Below, one piece after another: positions 18,901-26,066 of a stretch of 64,000 bases of DNA. This DNA comes from Verrucomicrobiaceae bacterium. GTDB lineage: Bacteria > Verrucomicrobiota > Verrucomicrobiia > Verrucomicrobiales > Akkermansiaceae. Where the stretch lies: the NCBI GenBank assembly GCA_027486655.1, contig JAIXOR010000086.1:124001-188000 (forward strand). Reading direction: 5' to 3'. The notes beneath the pieces are model-generated. The model saw only the letters and a list, made by a program, of their open reading frames with translations. It did not search any database and was not told where the DNA came from. Each line of letters begins with the position of its first letter. The first letter of the stretch is position 1. The translations under genes and the position numbers were made by a program.

Positions 18901-18969
18901 CATTTCCATGCCTTCGCCGCGGCACGGGAAGACAAGCAGGGAAAACAGCGCCAGCACGCGGAAACGCAT
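15925..18969 (-). CDS. exported Tricorn protease homologue (S41 family)
   Basis: This is a 1014-residue peptidase. I begin at the ATG at 18969 because MRFRVLALFSLLVFPCRG is a signal peptide, so it probably acts in the periplasm. Two beta-propellers follow, shown by repeated WSPDG, FSPDG and FTPDG blades. A PDZ domain comes next (about residues 750-830, VLPGSPLAESAHAPKAGDIV) and then an S41 catalytic region. The likely nucleophile serine lies in HTFSNSEIF. Tricorn hydrolases trim peptides released by larger proteases. It lies alone between a cytochrome gene on the same strand and the divergent alr. Confidence 0.9.
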   Translation of the reverse strand: MRFRVLALFSLLVFPCRGEGMEMDLISAPSLSANGEQVVFEWCQDLWIAPSGGGEAKRFDDHPGRDAYPRFTPDGKRVVFSSDRSGSMEVYSRAITGGETLRHTHHSEGNELECLSPDGRRAVVRGLRERSGFRATRLMEVDLTEDRRERRIMDATAHSPAWSPDGSTLLFCRGGEQLYRKGYKGARASRIWRFHPTDRSFHSETPGDFEARSPMWLPDGTGFYFVSNESGTANLWLKRDGRAAERLTDFQGDGMITPDLSADGSTMVFRRGSGVYRMNPGRRSEPERIHFRTREVLPDRSKITRIHRGCDDADFTRDHTQVVFSAGGDLWWIGGVGEKARNLTESPEAEDQPRFSPDGQWVYCLHDDGLRSDLRRARWQDGRAMGWTAITKDGSPKHSFKLSPDGSRIAWISGTGDVSTANADGSSVRTVFPCRDKPTIDWSPDGIWLAIAAEDHHANRDLVLCRADGSGKPLNLTRHPGFEGSPKWSPDGRWLVFTARREPSAQATLWRMDFGKGGIGASRSEASLIRVGEAAKQIPTGGIEPSRVMWAPDSRRILLQSRDSKDEELISLTIDGEERRIVARQRGVPIRVAPDGTILWRVKRRPEALAGDRSTSFPIEVEHTRTREEVLRLGFRRIWRTLETRFHDPRMNGADWRSCLETYEKEAVAALDSRQFDLVVSRLLGELNASHLSFLRNSWPGEEAPRKPKQSTAFPGIRFDDRSTDAKSPLVIAEVLPGSPLAESAHAPKAGDIVVRIAGQEVKHLTPLHGILDGAENRPLPIVIRESSGNERVLELRCVSYSKARRLDEAASADRAARRVHGQSADTAYLRVEDMSRRSLEKLAIEIHRANESSKRLILDLRHNGGGREADRMLNLFTQVRHSYTTTRGGPRGYPSDRLSAPSWWRPMVVICNEHTFSNSEIFCHALKTCGRAPLVGTATAGGVISAVGVGIPDVGTLQVPYRSWFHLKTGENLDLNGARPDHPSNLGPGDEDAGRDPQLGEALRILKDLPEPP

Positions 18970-19020
18970 GGCTCCAAGGCAAACCCGGAGCTCTAGCCTC
19001 GGCAAGCCGAATGCGGAGTC

Positions 19021-19048
19021 TTGCCAGCAGGCCCGCTACGCCTAGGCT
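19021..19048 (+). promoter_or_regulatory. candidate promoter of alr
   Basis: TTGCCA (19021-19026) is separated by 16 bp from TAGGCT (19043-19048). This would place transcription start at about the GTG start codon of alr (19055), implying a leaderless or near-leaderless mRNA. The -10 match is weak. Confidence 0.35.
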
Positions 19049-19054
19049 CGTCAC

Positions 19055-20170
19055 GTGAACGATCCGATGCCCGTCTCCCCGCCGCGTGCCTGGGCGGAAA
19101 TCCATCTCGGAGCCCTCCTCCACAATCTGGAGGTGGCCCGCACCGCCTGCGGAGGTGAACTCATGGTGGTGGTCAAGGCCGGCGCCTACGGTCACGGGTT
19201 GGAGGAGATCGCACGCACCCTGGCCAATGAGCGCATCGCCTTTTTCGGCGTCGCCAATGTCGGCGAGGCCCGCCGGATCCGCAATGCGGGCGTGGATACC
19301 CCGATCTATCTGTTAGGTCCCGCCTGGGCGGGAGAGCGCGAGGAAGTGGTGGCCCGCGGCTTGACGCCCTTCCTGTCGTCGTTTGAAGACGCGGCGCACT
19401 ACGATGAACTGGCCGGTCGATCCGGGAAACGTCTGCGGGTCCACATTGGCGTGGATACCGGAATGGGCCGCGGCGGCTTCATCCAGGAACAGATCCCCGG
19501 CTTGATGAAGAAACTCGAAGCTTATCGTCATCTTGAGATCGAAGGCATCGGCTCCCACCTCCCATCCGCGGATGAGGACCGCGAGTTCACCTGCTCCCAG
19601 GTCTCCCGCTTCCGGGAAATCATCGGCGAGCTCGGTGGCCCGGAGCGTTTCCGCTGGCGCCACTTGCTCAACAGCGCGGGCCTCCTCGGATACGAACGGG
19701 AGCTCTGCAATCTCGCCCGGCCGGGACTCATGCTCTACGGCGTGTCCCCTTTGCCGGAGTATCAGGACCGCCTGGCCACCGTGATGAGCCTCAAATCCCG
19801 CGTCACTCTGGTCCGCACCCTGCCCAGTGGCCACGGGGTTTCCTATGGCAGGCAATACGTCACCACACGCCCGACCCGTGTGGCCACCATCGGTGTGGGC
19901 TATGGCGATGGCTACCCGCGCCATGTCTCGGGTCAGGGGGCGAGCGTCTGGGTGGGCGGCAAGGCCTGCCCCATTCTCGGGCGGGTGACCATGGACCAGA
20001 TCATGGTCGACGTCACCGATGCCGGCGACGTGGGAGCCGGGGATGAAGTCGAGATGTTCGGCTCGCGGATTCCAGTGACCGACGTGGCGGCGAGGGCCGG
20101 CACGATCGCCTGGGAGATCTTCACGGGCATCACCCCGCGGGTGGTCCGCTGCTACGGGGGCAAACGCTGA
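19055..20170 (+). CDS. alr: alanine racemase
   Basis: This PLP enzyme interconverts L- and D-alanine for peptidoglycan. It is 371 residues long. The PLP lysine is K41 in VVVKAGAYGHG; the usual Asp/Asn after KA is Gly here, a small departure from the signature. The second catalytic residue, a tyrosine, is in GHGVSYGRQY, and the IGVGYGDGYPR block is present. The first start is GTG at 19055, with an ATG at 19067 (MPVSPPRAWAE) as alternative. It is divergent from the Tricorn gene and followed 63 bp later by fmdB. Confidence 0.96.
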   Translation: MNDPMPVSPPRAWAEIHLGALLHNLEVARTACGGELMVVVKAGAYGHGLEEIARTLANERIAFFGVANVGEARRIRNAGVDTPIYLLGPAWAGEREEVVARGLTPFLSSFEDAAHYDELAGRSGKRLRVHIGVDTGMGRGGFIQEQIPGLMKKLEAYRHLEIEGIGSHLPSADEDREFTCSQVSRFREIIGELGGPERFRWRHLLNSAGLLGYERELCNLARPGLMLYGVSPLPEYQDRLATVMSLKSRVTLVRTLPSGHGVSYGRQYVTTRPTRVATIGVGYGDGYPRHVSGQGASVWVGGKACPILGRVTMDQIMVDVTDAGDVGAGDEVEMFGSRIPVTDVAARAGTIAWEIFTGITPRVVRCYGGKR

Positions 20171-20190
20171 TCTCGAGGGCCTTTCCGGGC

Positions 20191-20218
20191 TTGCAGGGCG
20201 GCGGAAACGTGGTATCCG
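20191..20218 (+). promoter_or_regulatory. weak promoter candidate before fmdB
   Basis: TTGCAG (20191-20196), a 16-bp spacer and TATCCG (20213-20218) lie 15 bp before the fmdB ATG. The spacing equals that of the rpsT, rpsA and alr candidates, but both hexamers are poor, so this is tentative. Confidence 0.22.
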
Positions 20219-20233
20219 TCTCCGCCCAAAGCC

Positions 20234-20542
20234 ATGCCGAACTACGACTACGAATGCCAGAAATGTGGAAATCGCTTCGAGGTCTTCCAAAGCATGAACG
20301 ACGCGAAGCTGACCGATTGCCGGGTGGAATCCTGTGACGGCCAGGTCAAGCGCCTCCTGGGCACGGGTGGCGGCATCATCTTCAAGGGCTCCGGTTTCTA
20401 TCAGACCGACTACCGCTCGTCCTCGTATCAGGCGGGAGCCAAGGCGGATGGAGGCGGCTCCGCGAAATCCGACGCTTCGCCCGCACCGTCCGCTCCCTCT
20501 TCATCATCGTCCTGTTGCGGCGGTGGCTCCTGCAGCCAGTGA
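20234..20542 (+). CDS. FmdB family zinc-ribbon protein
   Basis: This is a 102-residue protein. The N-terminus MPNYDYECQKCGNRFEVFQS is the FmdB/CxxC regulatory domain, and the second half of the zinc site is CRVESCDG. The C-terminal half is a low-complexity Ser/Ala/Gly tail ending in CCGGGSCSQ, whose cysteines could bind a second metal or form disulfides. The family was first linked to formamidase regulation, but general roles are unknown. Its TGA directly abuts the stop of the convergent radical SAM gene. Confidence 0.9.
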   Translation: MPNYDYECQKCGNRFEVFQSMNDAKLTDCRVESCDGQVKRLLGTGGGIIFKGSGFYQTDYRSSSYQAGAKADGGGSAKSDASPAPSAPSSSSSCCGGGSCSQ

Positions 20543-21598
20543 TCAGAAAAGCTCGCACTGGCCGGGCATGATCCGTCTGAACATCGAGGTGTCCATCTTT
20601 GGCGTTCCAAGGTGGAGTTGGTTTCTGCGGCAGCAGGCATGGAATAGGGTCTTCCATTGCTCCGCTGCCTGGCCGCTGCCCCTCATGCGGGTGACTGCGG
20701 TGCCCTGGTTCAGCGCCCCTCCGTGTGCGGCGCGGATCCTGCCGAGGATTTTCTCTTTGGCCAGCGGTTGGTGCCTTTCCAGCCAGCCTGTGAAAACATC
20801 AGCCACGGCTCCTGGGAGACGGACGATCGAATACGCGGCAAAACTCGCGCCATGATCCGCCGCGGCCTTGAGGATCGCCGGCATTTCCGAATCATTCAGG
20901 CCCGGAATCATCGGTGCCGCGCTCACCCCGGTCGGAATGCCCGCATCCGCCAGCCTGCGCAGGGTTTCCAAACGCAAACGCGGTGAGGAGGCGCGGGGCT
21001 CGAGGACTCTTGCAAGAGCCGGGTCCAGCGTGGTGATCGAAAGATAGACCGCCACCGCCTTGTGTCTTGCCAATTCGCCGAGGTGGTCAATGTCCCTCGC
21101 AACGAGTGCGTTCTTGGTGATCACGATCACCGGGTTCCTGAAGCGGGAAAGCACCTCCAGGCAGCGCCGGGTGAGCTCCAGCTTCCGCTCCACAGGCTGA
21201 TAGCAATCCGTCGCTCCGGAAAGGCTGATCAAGCCCGGCTTGTAGCCCGGGGCCGCCAGGGTTCTCTCTAACAGATCCGGCGCGTCGGGTTTCACCACGA
21301 TTTTGGATTCGAAATCCAGTCCCGCCGAGAATCCGAGGTATTCGTGATAGGTCCGGGCATAGCAATACGCGCAGCCATGTTCGCAGCCGCGGTAGGGATT
21401 GAGCCCGTAGTCGAAACTCAGGTCCGCGGCGTCGTTCGGACTGAGAACCGACTTGGAGTCGTCCTTCAGGAAAACCGTGCGGAGCGGACGCGGATCCTCA
21501 TCCACCCAGGCATCCTCATCGGTTTCGACGCGCAGGCTTTCGAATCGGTTGGGCGGGTTGGCATCCGCACCGCGGCCTCTTGGCGGATCCGGGGTCAT
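20543..21598 (-). CDS. PA0069-type radical SAM protein
   Basis: This is a 351-residue radical SAM enzyme. The [4Fe-4S] motif is CEHGCAYCYAR, and the preceding SFDYGLNPYRG segment marks the PA0069/SplB-like group. The ISLSGATDCYQPVE stretch and the C-terminal region fit the same family. The reaction is unknown; the relationship to spore photoproduct lyase hints at nucleic-acid chemistry, but that is inference. I start at the ATG at 21598, which overlaps the stop of the DUF2256/DUF3253 gene by 4 bp, so the two are probably coupled. Confidence 0.9.
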   Translation of the reverse strand: MTPDPPRGRGADANPPNRFESLRVETDEDAWVDEDPRPLRTVFLKDDSKSVLSPNDAADLSFDYGLNPYRGCEHGCAYCYARTYHEYLGFSAGLDFESKIVVKPDAPDLLERTLAAPGYKPGLISLSGATDCYQPVERKLELTRRCLEVLSRFRNPVIVITKNALVARDIDHLGELARHKAVAVYLSITTLDPALARVLEPRASSPRLRLETLRRLADAGIPTGVSAAPMIPGLNDSEMPAILKAAADHGASFAAYSIVRLPGAVADVFTGWLERHQPLAKEKILGRIRAAHGGALNQGTAVTRMRGSGQAAEQWKTLFHACCRRNQLHLGTPKMDTSMFRRIMPGQCELF

Positions 21599-21966
21599 GT
21601 TTGCCGGGATTTTCTCAAACGAATCGGCCCCTTGGCGGTTGATGGATCCACCACCCGACCTCCCTGGGTGATGACGATTCGGCCTGCTTCGACGAGCCGC
21701 CGCGCCGCTCGTCGGGTGGCCTCCATTTGATCCTTCCAGCCGTCCGGGAAAAGCTGCCGCGCCGCCTCGCTCGGGCAGATCGTCGCCGCGGCCGGGCGTG
21801 AGGCGAGGAGTTCGAGAATGGTCTGCTCGATCCGTGCATCGCACGACGAGGGTTTGGACTTTCGGCAGGCATCCGAGCAGTAGCGGACCTCGTCCCAGCA
21901 ATCGGCCCACTTGCGCCGCCACTCGATGGTGCGGCCGCAGCTCCGGCATGTCTTGGTTTCAGTCAC
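21595..21966 (-). CDS. DUF2256-DUF3253 two-domain protein
   Basis: This is a 123-residue protein. A DUF2256 zinc-finger module comes first (KTCRSCGRTIEWRRKW, then YCSDACR). A DUF3253 winged-helix-like module follows (RIEQTILELLASR, ICPSEAARQLF, then VVDPSTAKGPIRLRK). I use GTG at 21966, which begins VTETKTCRSCG. An ATG at 22092 would overlap the divergent helicase gene and adds non-conserved residues. The domains suggest nucleic-acid binding. It overlaps the radical SAM gene by 4 bp and is divergent from the Lhr-like helicase; such genes often lie near photolyase or repair genes. Confidence 0.82.
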   Translation of the reverse strand: MTETKTCRSCGRTIEWRRKWADCWDEVRYCSDACRKSKPSSCDARIEQTILELLASRPAAATICPSEAARQLFPDGWKDQMEATRRAARRLVEAGRIVITQGGRVVDPSTAKGPIRLRKSRQT

Positions 21967-22051
21967 ATGGAAACGATGCCGGGGATCGGTCGTTTCGCAA
22001 GCCGCACTGTGCGGTTGCCCGCCGCCCTTGTGTGATCGATGATCCGGCCGC

Positions 22052-24478
22052 GTGCCGACGGTTCCCAGTTCTCTCGCCCCCTTCTTCTCCAAGAGGGGTT
22101 GGAAGCCCTTTGCCTTTCAGAAGGAAACCTGGAAGGCGTATCGCGATGGAAAATCCGGGCTCCTTCATGCTCCGACCGGGCAGGGGAAGACGCTGGCTGT
22201 GTTCCTTGGACCGCTCGCCGATTCGCTTAATCGGACCGACGCCTGCTCGGTGATCTGGATCACACCGCTCCGAGCCCTGGCCGCGGACACCCTCCGCGCC
22301 CTGAGGGAACCCATGGCCGAACTTGCGCCCCGGCTGAGTGCCGAGGCTCGCACCGGCGACAGCAGTTCCGCCGTTCGAGCGAAGCTCCGCAAGCGACTTC
22401 CGCACACGCTGGTCACCACCCCGGAGTCGCTCTCGCTGATGCTCACCCATGATGACTTCCGTGATCGGGTCTCCGGGCTCCGTTGTGTGATCGTGGATGA
22501 ATGGCACGAGCTGTTAGGCACCAAGCGTGGGGTGCAGACGGAGCTCTGCCTCGCACGGCTCCGGGCATGGATGCCGAGCCTCCGCATCTGGGGCCTATCC
22601 GCCACGCTCGGCAACCTCACCGAAGCCCGCCAGACGCTCCTGGGTTCGTCGTTTCCGGATTCGGTTGAAATCGCCGCTTCCACCCGCAAGCCGATTCTCA
22701 TCGAAACGCTGATACCGCGCGAGATCGACCGATTTCCGTGGGCCGGGCACCTTGGCTTGAAGCTGGGCGCGGATGTGGTTCGAGAGGTGGAAAGAGCGGG
22801 AACCACACTCCTCTTCACCAACACGCGCTCGCAGACCGAGATCTGGTATCAGGAAATTCTCGAACTGCGGCCACAATGGAAGGATCTCATCGCCATGCAC
22901 CACGGATCGCTTGATCCCGAGGAGCGTTCCAAGGCGGAACAAGGACTGCGTGACGGCTCCCTGAAATGCGTGGTCGCCACCTCATCACTGGACCTGGGGG
23001 TGGACTTCTCTCCGGTGGATCAAGTGATACAGATCGGCTCACCGAAAGGCGTGGCCCGTCTGCTCCAGCGTGCCGGACGGTCCGGCCACCAACCCGGGAA
23101 GGAATCCAGAATCCTCGGTGTGCCCACCCATGCCGTCGAGTTGATCGAATTCGCCGCGGCCAGGGATGCTGCGGCCGCGAAACGGATCGAGAGCCGCCAG
23201 CCACTGGGGAAACCGCTCGATGTCCTCGTGCAGCACCTCGTCACCTGCGCGATCGGCGAGCCGTTTGCCGCGGATGTCATGTTTGATGAAATCCGATCCA
23301 CACACGCCTACCGCGATCTAACAGATATTGAGTGGGGTTGGGCGCTCGATTTCATCACACGCGGTGGCTCCGCACTCTCGTCCTACCCCCGCTACCGGAA
23401 AGCCATGGTGGATGAGGGGGGGCGGTTCAGGGTTGATGACAAACGGCTCATCCAACAGCACCGTTTCAGCATCGGCACGATCACCAGTGACTCGACCGTG
23501 AGCATCCGCTTCGCCAGCGGCAGGACGCTTGGGACGGTGGAGGAAGGTTTTGTATCCAAGCTCAAGCCCGGCTCCGTGATGGTGTTTGCGGGCAGGCACC
23601 TGGTCCTTGTCCGCCTTCATCAACGGGTGGCCACAGTGAAGGCCGCGCCGAAGCATACCCGCGGCCACGTGGCGATCTGGGGGGGCAGCAAGATGCCGCT
23701 TTCCTCCGAGCTCGCCCACGCCGTCTCGCTCCGGCTCAGAGGGCAGGGGGCGCCCTGTCCCGAGATGCATGCGCTGGCACCGATTCTTTCGATCCAATCC
23801 GCCTGGTCCCGCCTGCCTGACGATGAATCGCTTCTGATCGAGCACGCGTCATCGAAAGAGGGCGAGCACCTCTTTGTTTATCCGCTGGCCGGGCGGCTCG
23901 TGCACGAGGGACTCGCCGCGTTGATGGCCTACCGTCTCTCGCTGGAAAGCGGGGAGTCCATCCAGACGACCCAAAACGATTACGGATTTTCCCTGACCGC
24001 CCGCCGGGGCTTGTGCGTCTCGGTGGACACCTTGCGAGCCGCGCTTTCCGCGGACTCCCTGCTTGAAGACCTCGTCTCCTGCATGAACACGGCGGAACTC
24101 GCCAGACGCCAGTTCCGCGAGATCGCGCGGGTCTCCGGTCTGATCCTCAATCCGCCACCGGGATCGGCTCCTCGTGGCCAGCGCGAACTGCAGGCGAGTT
24201 CCTCCCTGCTCTTCGAGGTGCTGGAACGCTACGATCCGGACAACCTGCTTCTCCACCAATCACGCCGCGAGATTCTTGAGCGGCAGTTGGAACTCACCCG
24301 GCTCAACGCGGCGATCCTCGCCTTGCAGGATCGTCCGATCCATTTTATCGAAACCCCGCGCCTGACCCCGATGGCCTTTCCCTTGTGGGCGGACCGCCTC
24401 TCGGCTTTGCTTCCCGCAGGTGATGCCGCAAGCCGTCTCGAAGCCATGCTCCAACAACTCAACCAAGCCGCCGGATGA
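22052..24478 (+). CDS. Lhr-like ligase-associated DEXH helicase
   Basis: This is an 808-residue superfamily 2 helicase of the type called ligase-associated DNA damage response DEXH box helicase. Visible motifs are Walker A (APTGQGKT), motif Ia (ITPLRALAAD), DEWH in VIVDEWHELL, SAT in LSATLGN, and motif VI (LQRAGRSGHQPG). A winged-helix and Lhr-core region follows. The start is GTG at 22052 (MPTVPSSLAP). It is coupled to pdeM by a 4-bp overlap. The usual partners of this cluster, an ATP-dependent ligase and an MBL-fold exonuclease, are not in the window. Confidence 0.92.
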   Translation: MPTVPSSLAPFFSKRGWKPFAFQKETWKAYRDGKSGLLHAPTGQGKTLAVFLGPLADSLNRTDACSVIWITPLRALAADTLRALREPMAELAPRLSAEARTGDSSSAVRAKLRKRLPHTLVTTPESLSLMLTHDDFRDRVSGLRCVIVDEWHELLGTKRGVQTELCLARLRAWMPSLRIWGLSATLGNLTEARQTLLGSSFPDSVEIAASTRKPILIETLIPREIDRFPWAGHLGLKLGADVVREVERAGTTLLFTNTRSQTEIWYQEILELRPQWKDLIAMHHGSLDPEERSKAEQGLRDGSLKCVVATSSLDLGVDFSPVDQVIQIGSPKGVARLLQRAGRSGHQPGKESRILGVPTHAVELIEFAAARDAAAAKRIESRQPLGKPLDVLVQHLVTCAIGEPFAADVMFDEIRSTHAYRDLTDIEWGWALDFITRGGSALSSYPRYRKAMVDEGGRFRVDDKRLIQQHRFSIGTITSDSTVSIRFASGRTLGTVEEGFVSKLKPGSVMVFAGRHLVLVRLHQRVATVKAAPKHTRGHVAIWGGSKMPLSSELAHAVSLRLRGQGAPCPEMHALAPILSIQSAWSRLPDDESLLIEHASSKEGEHLFVYPLAGRLVHEGLAALMAYRLSLESGESIQTTQNDYGFSLTARRGLCVSVDTLRAALSADSLLEDLVSCMNTAELARRQFREIARVSGLILNPPPGSAPRGQRELQASSSLLFEVLERYDPDNLLLHQSRREILERQLELTRLNAAILALQDRPIHFIETPRLTPMAFPLWADRLSALLPAGDAASRLEAMLQQLNQAAG

Positions 24479-25140
24479 ACCGCTTTGATTTCCACGGTCA
24501 TCACGTCCTGTTATCCGCGGATGGAGTCGTTTTTCTAACAGAAACCTCCACTCTGGTGGCAGCCGATCTCCACCTCGGCAAATCCGCGGTCTTTCGCGCC
24601 AATGGCCTGCCCGTGCCGGAGGGAGACACATCCCGCGACCTGCAGCGCCTCGAACAACTGGCGGCCGAACATCAAGCTGCGGAAATCGTCATCGCCGGTG
24701 ATCTCTTCCATGGTACAGCCGGCATCACGCCGGAGATCACCCACGAACTCGACGCATTCATCCGTCGCATCGGCATCCCTTTCCTCCTCACCGGGGGAAA
24801 CCACGACGCGAAGATCGCGACGCTTCCCTGCGGACTGGTTTCCGAGCCCTTCATGGATCGTGCGGGTGTGCGGATTCTCCATGATCCCGCGGACTCTTCC
24901 GATCCCGGTGTCCTGCACCTCGCCGGGCATTGGCACCCGGTGGCGAAGATCCGCGATGGGAAGCGGACCACGCTGCGTCTCCCGTGTTTTCTTCTCCGGA
25001 AAAACCTGCTGGTGCTGCCCTCCTTCGGAAGCTTCACCGGCGGCGCGGTCGTCCCGGACGAGGCGGGCGATCGGTTGTTTGTCGCCCTGAGAGACCGGGT
25101 GGTCGAACTCCCGCCGGAACTCCGGGGAAAGAACGGATGA
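24475..25140 (+). CDS. pdeM: ligase-associated metallophosphoesterase PdeM
   Basis: This is a 221-residue calcineurin-like phosphoesterase. Metal-binding motifs are ADLHLGK, AGDLFHG, GGNHD and AGHWHP, all intact. It belongs to the ligase-associated DNA damage response endonuclease group, which is normally encoded with the Lhr helicase, ligase and exonuclease. Its ATG overlaps the helicase TGA (24475-24478), and its own stop overlaps an ATG of the following frame. Probably a DNA or RNA nuclease or phosphodiesterase acting with the helicase. Confidence 0.9.
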   Translation: MNRFDFHGHHVLLSADGVVFLTETSTLVAADLHLGKSAVFRANGLPVPEGDTSRDLQRLEQLAAEHQAAEIVIAGDLFHGTAGITPEITHELDAFIRRIGIPFLLTGGNHDAKIATLPCGLVSEPFMDRAGVRILHDPADSSDPGVLHLAGHWHPVAKIRDGKRTTLRLPCFLLRKNLLVLPSFGSFTGGAVVPDEAGDRLFVALRDRVVELPPELRGKNG

Positions 25141-25163
25141 CCTGTCGTGAGTATCCGGATCCC

Positions 25164-26054
25164 ATGCGACTTCCCGCCCTTTCCATTCTGCCGATCCTCG
25201 CCTCGTCCGCCGCCATGGCGGGTGTGCCCTCCGCTCCCGGTGCGGAGCTCAAGCTGGTTTCCGAGGGATTCCAATTCACCGAAGGCCCCGCTGCGGATGC
25301 GAAGGGCGATGTCTTCTTCACCGATCAGCCGAATGACCGCATTCTGAAGTGGTCGGCCCGCACCGGTGAAATCCAGACCGTGATGCAACCCAGCGGCCGT
25401 GCCAACGGCTTGTATGTTGAGCCCGGCGGTGGGCTCATCGCCTGCGCCGATGAAAAGGGGGAATTGCGGCGCGTGGACCCCGCGAGCGGACGCTTCACGG
25501 TGCTCGTCGATGGCTTCGATTCCAAACTGCTCAACGGGCCCAACGACGTCTGGCCCCATCCCAAGGGCGGACTCTATTTCACCGACCCGTTCTACAAGCG
25601 GCCCTACTGGAAGAATCGCGAGAAGCCCGATCAGGAGAAACAACGGGTCTTCTTTCTGCCAAAGGACGCCAAGGTTCCCCTTGTGGCGGATGACACCCTG
25701 ATCCAACCCAACGGAATCATTGGCACACCGGACGGTTCAAAGCTGTTCGTCGCCGACATTGGTGACCGCAAGACCTACGTCTATCAGATTGCTGCGGACG
25801 GTTCTCTCAGGGATCGGAAACTGTTCTGTGACATGGGCTCGGATGGCATGACGCTCGACTCGCAGGGGAACCTCTATCTGACAGGAAAAGGGGTTTCAGT
25901 TTTCGACAAGGATGGGAAACCTCTCGGAAACATCGCCGTGCCGGAGTCATGGACGGCGAATGTGACCTTCGGCGGCAGGGAGGGACGCACGCTTTTCATC
26001 ACCGCGATGGACTCGGTTTACACGCTGGAGATGGCGGTCAGCGGTGCCCGTTAG
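25164..26054 (+). CDS. SMP-30/gluconolactonase-like secreted protein
   Basis: This is a 296-residue six-bladed beta-propeller of the SMP-30/gluconolactonase/LRE family. Repeated blades such as GPAADAKGDVFFTD, GPNDVWPHPKGGLYFTDP and NGIIGTPDGSKLFVAD are typical; the Glu in FTEGPA and the Asn and Asp in NGPNDV match metal-site positions. I begin at ATG 25164 because MRLPALSILPILASSAAMA is a signal peptide. An in-frame ATG at 25137 overlaps the pdeM stop and would allow coupling. Lactone hydrolysis in sugar catabolism is the usual role. It faces the GH116 gene. Confidence 0.87.
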   Translation: MRLPALSILPILASSAAMAGVPSAPGAELKLVSEGFQFTEGPAADAKGDVFFTDQPNDRILKWSARTGEIQTVMQPSGRANGLYVEPGGGLIACADEKGELRRVDPASGRFTVLVDGFDSKLLNGPNDVWPHPKGGLYFTDPFYKRPYWKNREKPDQEKQRVFFLPKDAKVPLVADDTLIQPNGIIGTPDGSKLFVADIGDRKTYVYQIAADGSLRDRKLFCDMGSDGMTLDSQGNLYLTGKGVSVFDKDGKPLGNIAVPESWTANVTFGGREGRTLFITAMDSVYTLEMAVSGAR

Positions 26055-26066
26055 AGATGGCGCGTC

